Shown here piece by piece: positions 18,177-27,185 of a DNA stretch of 64,000 nt. The stretch's first letter is position 1. Every line of letters begins with the position of its first letter. The position numbers were made by a program, and so were the translations under genes. This DNA is from Armatimonadota bacterium (GTDB lineage: Bacteria; Armatimonadota; Chthonomonadetes; Chthonomonadales; CAJBBX01), in NCBI GenBank assembly GCA_026392115.1, contig JAPLCQ010000028.1:21382-85381 (forward strand). The letters are read 5' to 3'. The notes beneath the pieces were generated by a model. That model was not told the origin of the DNA and did not search any database. It saw nothing but the letters and a program-made list of their open reading frames with translations.

Positions 18177-20576
18177 ATGTTCGCAGCCCTGCAGCAAGCC
18201 ATGATCTGGGACGCCGCCGATACCGCCACACCCACGGCCGTCGCCTTCCGCAAGACGATACACCTGCAGGGCAAGCCCGACAGCGCGGTGCTGCACGTCT
18301 TCGCCGACGCGCGGTACACGCTCTGGATCAACGGCGTCATGGTGGCGGGCGGCCCCAACCGGTTCGACCCCAAGCGCCCCGAGGTCGACACGCTTCCCGT
18401 CACCGAGTACCTGGCCCCCGGCCCGAACACGCTGGCTGTGCTGGTCTACGCGCGCCTCTCCAACTACCGGTTCATCCGCCACCAGCCGGGCCTCGGCTGC
18501 CTCCTCGAGGTTCGCACCGGCGACCGCACGGAGCGCCTGCTGACCGACGCCACATGGCGCACCAGCGCGGCCACGCGCTTCGGTCCGCCGGAGGTTCTGA
18601 TCAGCGGCCTGGCCGACCGCGTGGACGAGCGGCGCGAGGCGGGCGACTGGACCGCGCCCGGCTTCGACGATGCGGCCTGGCCCCACGCCGTGGCCGTGCC
18701 CGGCGACCGGTGGGGCGCCTTCCAGCCTCGGGCCATCCCGCTGTTGACGCAGGACCGCGTCACGGGCGGCCGCCTGGTGGCAGTCGTCCGCAAGGGCGGC
18801 TCCAAACCGCTCGATCAGCCCATCGATGCCGCCCTGCCGCTGGCGCTGGGCCCCGATGAAGCCGTCACGCTCGACCTCGGCAAGATGTGCCGGGCGTCGC
18901 TGGAGGCCTCCTTCGAGCCCCACGGCGAGGCCGAGGTCGAGCTGCTCCCGCGCCAGTGCGCCTCAGGCCGCGACGCCGCCTTCATGGGCAGTAGCCGCTA
19001 CGTCGCCGCCGACCGGCCGGGCCGCCGCCTCTACCGCACCACCGACGAGACCACCTGCCGGCTGGTCACCTTCCGGGTCCTGCGGGGGCGCGTCACGCTG
19101 CATGGCCTCGGCGCCGTGGAGCGCCGATACCCCTTCCGCCGGGCGGGCTCGTTCCACAGCGACGACGAGTTCCTCAACCGCCTCTGGGAGATGGCCGTCC
19201 GCACCGCCGAGGTGAACGCCGTGGACGGCTACATCGACGGCTCCGAGGGCGGCGAGTGGGTGACGGGGCACATCGACTACCCGGTGACCGAGGTCGCCTT
19301 CGCGGCCGAAGACGATGCGGGGAGGCCGCAGTACAGCGACATGCGGCTGCTGGCCAACCAGCTCTCGCGGATGTCCCTGAGCCAGGAGGGCGACCAGCTC
19401 CTCCGCGCTTGGCACCCCACGGACTGGAACCTGGGCCCGCGCGACATGGAGCGGGGCATCCACAACTTCATTGAGGACAGCTCCTGCTGCTGGGTCAGCC
19501 TCCTGCGCCGGGTCTACGAGGGCACGGGCGACCGCGCGCTGGTGGATCGCCTGTGGCCCGTGCTGGAGCGGCTGGTCGCCTGGTTCCTGGCTCGGCGCAC
19601 CGAGCGCGGGTTGGTCCGGGCGCGGGAGTTCTACCTCCACTTCGACAACCCCATCGCCTACCACGAGTGCGAGGGCGCCACGCTCAACGCCATGGCATAC
19701 GCCATGCTGCGCGATGCCGCCGGCCTGGCCGCGTCCGCCGGCAGGCGTTCGCAGGCGTCTCGCTGGAGCCGTGCGGCGCGCGACCTGGCGGCGGCGTTCA
19801 ACCGTCACCTCTGGGACCCCAAGGCCGGCGCCTACCTCGCCGGACTGAAGGAGGGCGAGAAGAAGCTCCTCACGCGCTGGCCCGACCCCAGCTTCGACCG
19901 CTACTACGCCGCCATCGACCAGTCGAGCCCGGCCTTCCCGCCCACGCCGCAGGCCGCCGTCATGGCCCTCGTCAGCGGGCTCGTCCCGCCGGACCGGCTG
20001 GCGACCGTGCGGCAAACACTGATGGAGCGCCACCCCGAGTTCATCAGCCCGGTCTCGTACCTCTTCGCCTTCGATGCCATGTACCAAATGGACACCGATG
20101 CGGCCGACCTGGAGGCGTTGCAGACCATGCGGCGGCGCTGGGCCACCATGGTGGGCAGATCGATGCCCGGCACCTTGGGCGAGCAGTTCGGCGACGAGAG
20201 CTACTACTGCCACGACTTCGGCCCCGTCCCGGCGGCGTTCCTCGCCACGCGCGTCCTCGGCGTTCGCCGCGTGGGTCCGACCGACCGCAAGCGCCTGCTC
20301 ATCGAGCCCCGGCTGGCCGATCTCCGACAGGCCGAGGGCGTCGTCTGCACCCGCCATGGACCCGTGGCGGTCTCGTGGGAGCGGACCCTCTCCGGCGGGC
20401 TGCGGTTCAGGGTCAACGTGCCCGAGGGCGTTACGGCCGAACTCGCCCTGCCCATGCCGACTGCGGGCGCCAGGTTGACCCTGGACGGCAAGCCGCGCCC
20501 GGCCGCTCGGCGGCGGGGCCGCTTCGCCACGGTGAACCTGCGCGGAGGAGACCACAGCGGCAGCGTGGAGCCGTGA
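18177..20576 (+). CDS. Alpha-L-rhamnosidase-like (GH78-type) glycosidase
   Basis: This 799-residue protein has an N-terminal jelly-roll of the rhamnosidase type (ADARYTLWINGVMVAGGPNRF; LAPGPNTLAVLVYAR). A second beta domain follows, then an (alpha/alpha)6 barrel from about residue 320 with SFHSDDEFLNRLWEMAVRT, VDGYIDGSEGGEWVTGH and GTLGEQFGDESYYCH. In GH78 enzymes the acidic pair lies in the region equivalent to the DGSEGGEW segment. A C-terminal beta domain ends the protein. No signal peptide is visible, so it is probably cytoplasmic or periplasmic by another route. The exact sugar is not certain because relatives outside GH78 (GH106, uncharacterised) share this architecture. Confidence 0.8.
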   Translation: MFAALQQAMIWDAADTATPTAVAFRKTIHLQGKPDSAVLHVFADARYTLWINGVMVAGGPNRFDPKRPEVDTLPVTEYLAPGPNTLAVLVYARLSNYRFIRHQPGLGCLLEVRTGDRTERLLTDATWRTSAATRFGPPEVLISGLADRVDERREAGDWTAPGFDDAAWPHAVAVPGDRWGAFQPRAIPLLTQDRVTGGRLVAVVRKGGSKPLDQPIDAALPLALGPDEAVTLDLGKMCRASLEASFEPHGEAEVELLPRQCASGRDAAFMGSSRYVAADRPGRRLYRTTDETTCRLVTFRVLRGRVTLHGLGAVERRYPFRRAGSFHSDDEFLNRLWEMAVRTAEVNAVDGYIDGSEGGEWVTGHIDYPVTEVAFAAEDDAGRPQYSDMRLLANQLSRMSLSQEGDQLLRAWHPTDWNLGPRDMERGIHNFIEDSSCCWVSLLRRVYEGTGDRALVDRLWPVLERLVAWFLARRTERGLVRAREFYLHFDNPIAYHECEGATLNAMAYAMLRDAAGLAASAGRRSQASRWSRAARDLAAAFNRHLWDPKAGAYLAGLKEGEKKLLTRWPDPSFDRYYAAIDQSSPAFPPTPQAAVMALVSGLVPPDRLATVRQTLMERHPEFISPVSYLFAFDAMYQMDTDAADLEALQTMRRRWATMVGRSMPGTLGEQFGDESYYCHDFGPVPAAFLATRVLGVRRVGPTDRKRLLIEPRLADLRQAEGVVCTRHGPVAVSWERTLSGGLRFRVNVPEGVTAELALPMPTAGARLTLDGKPRPAARRRGRFATVNLRGGDHSGSVEP

Positions 20577-20587
20577 TCGCTATCCCG

Positions 20588-22771
20588 TCACGCGCACTCC
20601 AGTTCCGTCCGCGCCATGACTTCTGCCTGCATCTGCGGTGAGAGGCCGACGAAGTAGTCGCTGTAGCCTGCAATGCGCACCACCAGGTCCCTGTGCCGCT
20701 CGGGGTCCGCCACGGCGTCGCGCAGGATGTCGGGGCTGACCACGTTCACCTGCGCCTCGAATCCGCCCATGGAGCAGAAGGCCCCGATCAGCGGCTTCAT
20801 GGCCGCCGCCAGTGCGTCCGGATCGCCGGTGCGCTGGAACCGCATGTTCACCGCGATGCCGCCCAGCATGTCGCAGTGGCTCCACGACGTGGATGAGCGC
20901 ACCATGGCCGTGGGCCCCGATCGCTCGCGGCCCTGCGCCGGACCGGAGCCGTCCGCGAACGGGAAGCCCGCAGGCCTCCCGTCGGCGGTGGCCCCGGTGT
21001 GGCGGCCCAGGTGCTCATGCATGATCCAGCAGAAGAACCCAGCGATGACTGGTCCGCCCCAGTAGGTGCGGTAGCGGCTGCAGACGTCGTGAAGGAAGCG
21101 CGTCAACTCGTCGGCGAGGCCATCGACCTCAGCCACGTCGTTGCCGTAGCGGGGCGCGGCGGCCAGCAGGGCGCGCACGCGGTCGTGGCCCTCGAAGTTG
21201 GCCGCAAGGGCGTCCCGTAGCTCGGCGAGCGTCACCGATCCGCGCTGGTAGACCACCTGGCGGATCGCCGCCAGCGCGTCGACCGTGTTGGCCAGCCCCA
21301 CGAAGGACGACTCCACCCAGTTGGCCCGCGCGCCGCCGTGGTCGATGTCCTTGCCCGTGAGGAGGCAGTCGTTCACGAAGCAGGACAGGAGCGGGTAGCC
21401 GCCGGAGAGGTGGCGGCTCATCATGGCCAGGTTCTGGTCGCGGACACCCACCTCCACCTCGGCGGCGACGGCCTCCTTGAGCCGCTCGAAGAGCTCCTCG
21501 AAGGAGGCGCAACGGCAGAGCGGAGCCTCCTCGCGGCCACCGCGGGGCACGCCCAGCGCGTCGTTCAGCGCCTGCCCCAGGTTGTAGTAGGGACTGGCCA
21601 CGTAGACATTGCTGATGGCCACGGGTGTGATCTCGACGCAGGTGCTGTGGACGTAGTGGCAGGCGTCGCGGTGCGGCAGGCCGGCCCGCAGCAACCCCTT
21701 CGTGATGGTTTCGTCGCCGAAGATGGCCGGATGCGAGCAGCCCCGAGCCAGCGCCCGGCAGGCCATCTCCATGAGGTCGTCGGGCGTCTCCGAGGTGCGG
21801 CAGATGCCGATGCCGGGGTAGGGGAGCCGGATGTGCCATGCGCACTGGACCATCATGTAGGTCAGGTCGTTGGTCGCGTCGGCGCCGGAGGAGTCCCGGC
21901 CGCCGCACATCCAGCCCACGGCCAGCCCGCGCGGCGTGTACTCGCTCAGGATGAGGCCAGCGCAGTCGAGCAGCTCCTGCGCCTCACCCGGGGTGATGCG
22001 ACCGTCGCGCAGGTCGCGCAGGTAGAAGGGGAGCAGGTAACGGTCGGGCCTGCCGAGCTGGAAGAGGAGCATGCGGTTGCCGGCGCACTGGCAGAACGTG
22101 ACGAAGCTGACCGCCTGCACGGCCTCTGCGAAGGTCCGTGCGGGCTCTGCCGGCACGCGCCGGCACCGTTCGGCGATCGACCGGAGCTCGGCTGCCCGCC
22201 GAGGATCGGCCGCGACCGCGGCCATGGCCTCTGCCCTTTCGGCATAGCGCCGGGACAGCTCCTCCATGCCAGCCAGCGCCTCCAGGGCTCCCCGGTAGAA
22301 GCAGTCCCGGGCCAGGTCCGACGGGTCCGTCAGTCGCAGGCCCCGCCGCTGCCGGGCGATGACCTCACGTACGCCGCCGATGCCCTCCTGCAGCACGCGC
22401 TCGTAGTCGATGGCCATGTGGGCTCGCTGGCCCAGAGCCTGCGGGACCGACTTGCGCCCCATGTCGCGCCACTGCGCCGTGAACGCCGCCTCCTCGGCGT
22501 CCAACTCGCGTCGGGCGTACTTGCCGACGACGAGCTCCCCGTCGCCGATGGCCGGCTCCAGCCGTCGCAGGATGCCGGCGGCCAGCATGCCCCGGCGCAC
22601 GATGTGGGAGGGCTCGCCGGCCGACGCGAGCCAGGCCCGCCCCTCGGCGAGGTCGACCTCGTCGCCGGACCAGGCGGAAGGGTCGTGGGCCGTGTGCAGC
22701 GCGTGTTCGCGAAGGAGTGCGACGCGATCCGTCGGGTCGGTCAGGTGGGAGAGGCGATGGGACGTACTCAC
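20588..22771 (-). CDS. Glycyl radical enzyme (pyruvate formate-lyase-like), subfamily unknown
   Basis: The 727-residue product carries both hallmarks of the family. The thiyl-radical cysteine lies in HSTCVEITP (C378, with E380). The glycyl-radical loop near the C-terminus reads RIAGYSDYFVGLSPQ, with G702 as the radical site. These enzymes work only without oxygen and need a radical-SAM activase; none lies in this window. Known subfamilies include pyruvate formate-lyase, glycerol/diol dehydratase and choline TMA-lyase. I cannot assign one, because the residues after the active cysteine (VEITPVAIS) fit none that I know well. The gene is divergent to a lone sugar permease. Confidence 0.88.
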   Translation of the reverse strand: MSTSHRLSHLTDPTDRVALLREHALHTAHDPSAWSGDEVDLAEGRAWLASAGEPSHIVRRGMLAAGILRRLEPAIGDGELVVGKYARRELDAEEAAFTAQWRDMGRKSVPQALGQRAHMAIDYERVLQEGIGGVREVIARQRRGLRLTDPSDLARDCFYRGALEALAGMEELSRRYAERAEAMAAVAADPRRAAELRSIAERCRRVPAEPARTFAEAVQAVSFVTFCQCAGNRMLLFQLGRPDRYLLPFYLRDLRDGRITPGEAQELLDCAGLILSEYTPRGLAVGWMCGGRDSSGADATNDLTYMMVQCAWHIRLPYPGIGICRTSETPDDLMEMACRALARGCSHPAIFGDETITKGLLRAGLPHRDACHYVHSTCVEITPVAISNVYVASPYYNLGQALNDALGVPRGGREEAPLCRCASFEELFERLKEAVAAEVEVGVRDQNLAMMSRHLSGGYPLLSCFVNDCLLTGKDIDHGGARANWVESSFVGLANTVDALAAIRQVVYQRGSVTLAELRDALAANFEGHDRVRALLAAAPRYGNDVAEVDGLADELTRFLHDVCSRYRTYWGGPVIAGFFCWIMHEHLGRHTGATADGRPAGFPFADGSGPAQGRERSGPTAMVRSSTSWSHCDMLGGIAVNMRFQRTGDPDALAAAMKPLIGAFCSMGGFEAQVNVVSPDILRDAVADPERHRDLVVRIAGYSDYFVGLSPQMQAEVMARTELECA

Positions 22772-22840
22772 CGGGCGTGCCTCCAGCGTTCAGCGCCGCA
22801 TCAAAGAGGAATCGCCGGACTGCCCGACGAACCTACTTCC

Positions 22841-23782
22841 ATGTCATCTCGATCCGCCAGCCGAATGGAGCGTCAGCACAACCTCAACGGCCTGCTCTTC
22901 ACGGCGCCGGCCATTGTCGGCCTCGTGGGGCTCACGCTCTACCCGCTGGCTGCGTCCCTTTACTATAGCTTCTGCACCTACTCGGCGCTCAAGCCGCCGC
23001 AGTGGGTCGGCTCGGGAAACTACCAGCTCATCTGGCGCGACCTGATGCACAAGGGCCTGCTCTACGAGGCCATCGGCAACACTCTCTACTACAGCGTCAT
23101 CGCCGTGCCGCTGGGCATCATCACCGCGTTCGGGCTGGCGCTCTTGCTGAACCAGAAGGTGAAGGGCCAGACCATCTTCCGCACCATCTTCTACGTTCCC
23201 TCGGTGGTGCCGGTGGTGGCCTCTTCGGTGCTATGGCTCTGGCTCCTCAACCCACAGCACGGCTTGGTGAACATGATGCTGCAGTGGTCGGGGCTCCAGA
23301 CGCTGATCGGGGGCCTGGGCATCAAGGTGCCCATAGGCTGGCTGGCCGACCCGGACTGGTCCAAGCCCGCCCTGATCCTCATGAGCGTCTGGGGCGTTGG
23401 CAACTCCATGGTGATCTTCCTGGCGGGCCTGCAAGGTGTGCCGGAGGAGCTCTACGAGGCTGCGGAGTTGGACGGCGCGGGCGGCTGGCAGAAGACGCGC
23501 CATGTGACGCTGCCCATGGTCAGCCCCTACTTCCTCTTCATGTTCGTCATGGGGCTCATCGGTTCGTTCCAGTACTTCACCCAGGCGTGGGTCATGACCA
23601 ACGGCACGGGCGGCCCGGCCAACTCCACCATGATGTACCCCATGTACCTCTTCCAGAATGCGTTCCAGTTCTTCAAGATGGGGTACGCGTGCGCCATGGC
23701 GTGGCTCATGTTCGTGGTGGTGGTGCTGGCGACGCTGGCGGTCTTCCGCTCGTCCGGCAAGTACGTCTACTACAGCTCGTAG
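22841..23782 (+). CDS. ABC transporter permease, sugar type (MalF/UgpA-like), orphan
   Basis: The 313-residue inner-membrane protein has six hydrophobic segments and the EAA loop EELYEAAELDGAGGWQKTRH, which docks the ATPase. It belongs to the binding-protein-dependent sugar permeases (MalF/UgpA side). A working importer needs a second permease, a binding protein and an ATPase; none lies within 10 kb on either side. An ATPase could be shared from elsewhere, as is common in this group. Start ATG 22841 is chosen over ATG 22865 because it gives the usual N-terminal extension, but there is no strong ribosome binding site for either. Divergent from the glycyl radical enzyme, with a 69-base gap. Confidence 0.85.
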   Translation: MSSRSASRMERQHNLNGLLFTAPAIVGLVGLTLYPLAASLYYSFCTYSALKPPQWVGSGNYQLIWRDLMHKGLLYEAIGNTLYYSVIAVPLGIITAFGLALLLNQKVKGQTIFRTIFYVPSVVPVVASSVLWLWLLNPQHGLVNMMLQWSGLQTLIGGLGIKVPIGWLADPDWSKPALILMSVWGVGNSMVIFLAGLQGVPEELYEAAELDGAGGWQKTRHVTLPMVSPYFLFMFVMGLIGSFQYFTQAWVMTNGTGGPANSTMMYPMYLFQNAFQFFKMGYACAMAWLMFVVVVLATLAVFRSSGKYVYYSS

Positions 23783-23788
23783 CGCGCT

Positions 23789-24280
23789 CTAGCCGTTGAT
23801 CAGGGGCTGTCCGTCGGCATCGTTCATAGCCCCGAGCAGGCATAGTACGCCCTCCACGAAGCCCCAGACCGCCGTGCCGACGGTCCCGCAGCCGGTGAGG
23901 CCGAGGACGAGCATGGCGGTGCCCACGCTGGTGTAGCCGAGGTAGAAGCGGTGGACGCCCCACGCGCCCAGGAAGACGCCCAGCAGGCCGGCGACGATCC
24001 GGTTGCGGCGGCGCAGGGTTGTGGGCGGCAGGATCGGCTCCACCATCACCGGCGGGGCGGCCCGGTACGACGGGCCCAGATCGGAGCGACCAGCGGCTAC
24101 GAGCGTCCCGTCGAAGATCGGTGCCAGCTCGGCCAGGTCGCACGCCAGGAACCGCCGGCCGGTGGCATGGTCCAGCACGGTGGTCTTGGCCACCACGCGG
24201 CCCTCGCGCGCCCACTGCACCAGCGTCGCGCTCTCAACCGGTCCGTAGTCCGCTCCGTCAGCGCCAACGATCGAGTACAC
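23789..24280 (-). CDS. GYF_2 plus TM2 domain membrane protein
   Basis: GTG at 24280 has GGCAGGAGG 6-7 bases upstream and starts VYSIVGADGADYGPVESATL, a GYF_2 (DUF4339) domain that goes to about residue 55. The second half is a TM2 domain: two hydrophobic helices with LGVFLGAWGVHRFYLGYTSVG and an acidic residue, and a glycine-rich turn in between. Such proteins are small membrane proteins with probable protein-binding roles; no function is known. The stop of the convergent ABC permease gene lies 6 bases away. Confidence 0.8.
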   Translation of the reverse strand: MYSIVGADGADYGPVESATLVQWAREGRVVAKTTVLDHATGRRFLACDLAELAPIFDGTLVAAGRSDLGPSYRAAPPVMVEPILPPTTLRRRNRIVAGLLGVFLGAWGVHRFYLGYTSVGTAMLVLGLTGCGTVGTAVWGFVEGVLCLLGAMNDADGQPLING

Positions 24281-24383
24281 AGATGCCTCCTGCCCACTTG
24301 CCGGCGAGCGCCAGCCGTGGGCGCCTCGCAAGGAACTACGCAGACGCCGCCGTTGCGGTTGCAGGCTGCGGGCAGGAGCCGAC

Positions 24384-25133
24384 CTAACCCCGCAACCGGG
24401 CCATCACGAAGCGCAGCGTCTCCTGCACATGGGTGTCCCAGTAGCCCCACTGGTGCGCACCGGAGAACTCGGCATACTCGTGCGGGTAGCCGATCGCATC
24501 AAGGTGCGCGTGAAACGTGCGGTTGTCCTCCAGCAGGAAGTCGTCCACGCCGCAGTCGATGCGCAGGGCGGGCTGCCGCTCCGGGGGCAGGGCCGCCGCC
24601 GCCGCGCACAGGTCGCTGGGCCCGCCGGCGGGCGACTCGCCCAGGATGCGAGCAAACTCTGGGTTGCCGGACTCCGGCCCGGGTAGCGCCCGATGCCCGA
24701 AGAGCAATGCTCCGGAGTGGCTCACGGCGGTGCAGAAGAGGTCGGGACGCCTCAGCGCGTAGCGGACCGCCCCGTAGCCGCCCATGGAGAGCCCGGCCAC
24801 CGCGCGGCCTTCCCGCACAGGCAGCGTCCTGAACGTGCCGTCGATGAGCTGCACCAGGTCGGTGGCGACGGCCGTCTCGTAGGCGAAGCCCTGCACGGCG
24901 TCGGCATAAAAACCCCGGCCGCCGTCCGGCATCACGACGATGAGCGGCAGGCCTGCCACGTAGCGCTCGATGCTGGTGCGGCGGTGCCAGATCGTATGGT
25001 CATCGCTGAGCCCGTGCAGCAGGTAGAGGACGGGGTAGGGGCCGGGGCCCGCCTCGGGGTCGGGCAGGATGACATTCGCGGCGGTCTGCTTCTGCAGCGC
25101 CGGGCTGAAGTAGCGCAGTTCGCAGAAGGCCAT
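24384..25133 (-). CDS. Esterase (EstA/tributyrin esterase-like alpha/beta-hydrolase)
   Basis: The 249-residue product resembles the COG0627 esterases (S-formylglutathione hydrolase/feruloyl esterase group). An opening with YLLHGLSDDHTIWHRRT is followed by the nucleophile S116 in GLSMGGYGAV, an acid in CGVDDFLLEDN and a histidine in FSGAHQWGYWD. There is no signal peptide, so it acts in the cytoplasm. Its ATG (25131-25133) lies two bases past the accA stop, and it reads as the last gene of an accD-accA-esterase transcript. That linkage is unusual; it may release an acyl group from a sugar or act as an acyl-CoA side enzyme, but this is inference. Confidence 0.85.
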   Translation of the reverse strand: MAFCELRYFSPALQKQTAANVILPDPEAGPGPYPVLYLLHGLSDDHTIWHRRTSIERYVAGLPLIVVMPDGGRGFYADAVQGFAYETAVATDLVQLIDGTFRTLPVREGRAVAGLSMGGYGAVRYALRRPDLFCTAVSHSGALLFGHRALPGPESGNPEFARILGESPAGGPSDLCAAAAALPPERQPALRIDCGVDDFLLEDNRTFHAHLDAIGYPHEYAEFSGAHQWGYWDTHVQETLRFVMARLRG

Positions 25134-25135
25134 GG

Positions 25136-26143
25136 CTACTCGCCTTCCGCCGGGGCTTCCGCGTCGGGCGCAACCGCGCCGAAGACGCCGAAGGAGCGGA
25201 GGCGCTTGTAGCGCCGGTCCAGAAGCTCCTGTCGGTCCATCGCGCCGATCTCGGCCAGGTGGCGCTCCAGCGCTTCCCGCACGGCTGCCGCGGCGGCCGC
25301 CGGGTCGCGGTGCGCGCCGCCCAGCGGCTCGGCGACCACCTCATCGATCAGGCCCAACTCCAGGGCGTTCTGCGCGGTCAGGCGCAGGGCGTCGGCCGCC
25401 TCAGCGGCCTTGGCCTTGTCATGCCAAAGGATGGCGGCGCACCCCTCGGGCGCGATGACGGAGTAGATGGCGTGCTCCAGCATAAGGACCCGGTCGGCCA
25501 CGCCCAGCGCGATGGCCCCGCCGCTTCCGCCCTCTCCTATGACCACGGCGACCGTGGGGACGGGGAGCACCGAGAAGGCCGCCAGGTTCCGCGCGATGGC
25601 CTCGCTGACGCCGTGCTGCTCGGCTCGAAGGTCGGCGGCCGCGCCGGCGGTATCGACGAACGAGACCACGGGCTTGCCGAACCGGGCCGCCAGTTGGGCC
25701 ACCCGGAGCGCCTTGCGGAAGCCCTCGGCGCGGGCGCTGCCAAAGTTGCGGCGCTGGCGCTCCTTCAGGTCCCGGCCCTTCTGCTGCCCGGTCACGGCCA
25801 GCGGCTTGCCCGCCAGGTGCGCGAAGCCCGCCACGATGGCCTCATCGTTGGCGCAGAGTCTGTCACCCGACATCTCCATGTAGTCGTCGAAGATCAGGCG
25901 GATCATGTCCAGGGAGTAGGGGCGGTCTTTGTGCCGCGCCATCAGCGTCTTTTCCCACGGCGTGAGGTGGCCGTAGACCTGCCGCATGGCTTGCCGCAAC
26001 TGACCCTCCAGTGTGGCGATGGCCTCGTCGAGGTCGATCCCCTGCGCTTCGGCCTCGGCGCGCTTCTCCGGGGCCTTGAGCGCGCTCAGGAGCTCCTCAA
26101 GCTCGGCGATGGGCTTTTCGAACTCGAATGCGCTAACGGCCAT
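25136..26143 (-). CDS. accA: Acetyl-CoA carboxylase carboxyltransferase, alpha subunit
   Basis: A 335-residue AccA with the expected N-terminal helix (FEFEKPIAELEELLSALKA), the central DRPYSLDMIRLIFDDYMEMSGDR, and the CoA/carboxybiotin-binding glycine-rich part GEGGSGGAIALGVADRV. The usual GHQKGR is here GQQKGRD. The alpha subunit joins AccD to transfer CO2 from biotin to acetyl-CoA, the first step of fatty acid synthesis. Its start overlaps the end of accD by 11 bases, so the two subunits are translated together, consistent with a fixed stoichiometry. No AccB or AccC genes are in the window. Confidence 0.95.
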   Translation of the reverse strand: MAVSAFEFEKPIAELEELLSALKAPEKRAEAEAQGIDLDEAIATLEGQLRQAMRQVYGHLTPWEKTLMARHKDRPYSLDMIRLIFDDYMEMSGDRLCANDEAIVAGFAHLAGKPLAVTGQQKGRDLKERQRRNFGSARAEGFRKALRVAQLAARFGKPVVSFVDTAGAAADLRAEQHGVSEAIARNLAAFSVLPVPTVAVVIGEGGSGGAIALGVADRVLMLEHAIYSVIAPEGCAAILWHDKAKAAEAADALRLTAQNALELGLIDEVVAEPLGGAHRDPAAAAAAVREALERHLAEIGAMDRQELLDRRYKRLRSFGVFGAVAPDAEAPAEGE

Positions 26144-26978
26144 GGGTCTCCTCCGGGCTGAGGAACGAGAGGAGGTACGCCAGCGTCGGGCGCATGTCCT
26201 TCCTGGGTACGATCCGGTCCACCATGCCATGGTCCAACTGGAACTCGCTGGTCTGGAAGTTGGCGGGTAGGTGGGTGCCCAGGTCCTGGTTGCCCACGCG
26301 CCTCCCGGCGAAGCCGACGATGGCCCCCGGCTCGGCCAGGATCAGGTCCCCCAGTGACGCGTAGCTCGCGAAGACGCCGCCCGTGGTGGGATCGGTCAGC
26401 ACGCTGATGAAGGGCAATCCAGCCGCCTGCAGCCTTGCCGCGGCGGCGGAGGTCTTGGCCATCTGCATCAGGGCGACCAGGCCCTCCTGCATTCGGGCGC
26501 CGCCCGAGGCGGAGAAGATCACGACCGGCAGGCGCTTCTCAATGCCGCGCTCCATGGCCCGCGCCACCTTCTCGCCGACGACGGATCCCATGGAGCCGCC
26601 CATGAAGGCGAAGTCGGCCGCGCCGATGCTGACGGGCGCGCCGTCGATGGTGGCCACTCCGGTCACCATGGCGTCGCGCAGGCCCGACTTGGCCTCGGCG
26701 GCGGACTGCTTGGCCACGTAGTCCGGGAAGGCGAGGGGATCGCTGGGCGCGAGGTCCCGGTCGTACTCGACCAGGCTCTCCTCGTCGACGGTGATGGCGA
26801 GCCGCGCCCGGGCGCTGAGGCGGTGGTGGTGCCCGCACTTCAGGCAGACCTGCATGTTCCGGTCCAGGTCTTTGGCGAACACGATCTCGCCGCAGCCGCC
26901 GCACTTGGTGGCGATGCCTTCCGGCACGCTCTCCATGGCCTTTGCTTTGGACCGACGGCCGAACCATCCTGCTGCCAT
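26133..26978 (-). CDS. accD: Acetyl-CoA carboxylase carboxyltransferase, beta subunit
   Basis: The ATG at 26978 has AAGGA seven bases upstream and starts MAAGWFGRRSKAKAMESVPE. The 281-residue product has the zinc ribbon of AccD, with cysteines at 26, 29, 45 and 48. The crotonase-like core follows (GGSMGSVVGEKVARAMERGI; SGGARMQEGLVALMQMAKT; GGVFASYASLGD). Together with AccA it forms the carboxyltransferase of acetyl-CoA carboxylase in the cytoplasm. Gene order accD-accA, followed by an esterase, suggests a single transcript. The divergent spacer toward pheA (26979-27185) holds no feature I can support. Confidence 0.95.
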   Translation of the reverse strand: MAAGWFGRRSKAKAMESVPEGIATKCGGCGEIVFAKDLDRNMQVCLKCGHHHRLSARARLAITVDEESLVEYDRDLAPSDPLAFPDYVAKQSAAEAKSGLRDAMVTGVATIDGAPVSIGAADFAFMGGSMGSVVGEKVARAMERGIEKRLPVVIFSASGGARMQEGLVALMQMAKTSAAAARLQAAGLPFISVLTDPTTGGVFASYASLGDLILAEPGAIVGFAGRRVGNQDLGTHLPANFQTSEFQLDHGMVDRIVPRKDMRPTLAYLLSFLSPEETHGR

Positions 26979-27185
26979 AACACCATCCTTGCGCCCGCCC
27001 GGCAATTGGGGCGATATCGAAACGGACCCATGCGCGGCGGACCTTGCCTGCGGGTAGAGTCGTTGCACGTCGAGTGAGGGGCCGCAACACGGCCGAACCG
27101 CGCCGGGCGCTGTGGTTGAGGCGTGCACCGCCGGCGCACAGCCCTCCCCGGGCCTCTCGGCGGACACCAGCGGCGCGAGGATGCC

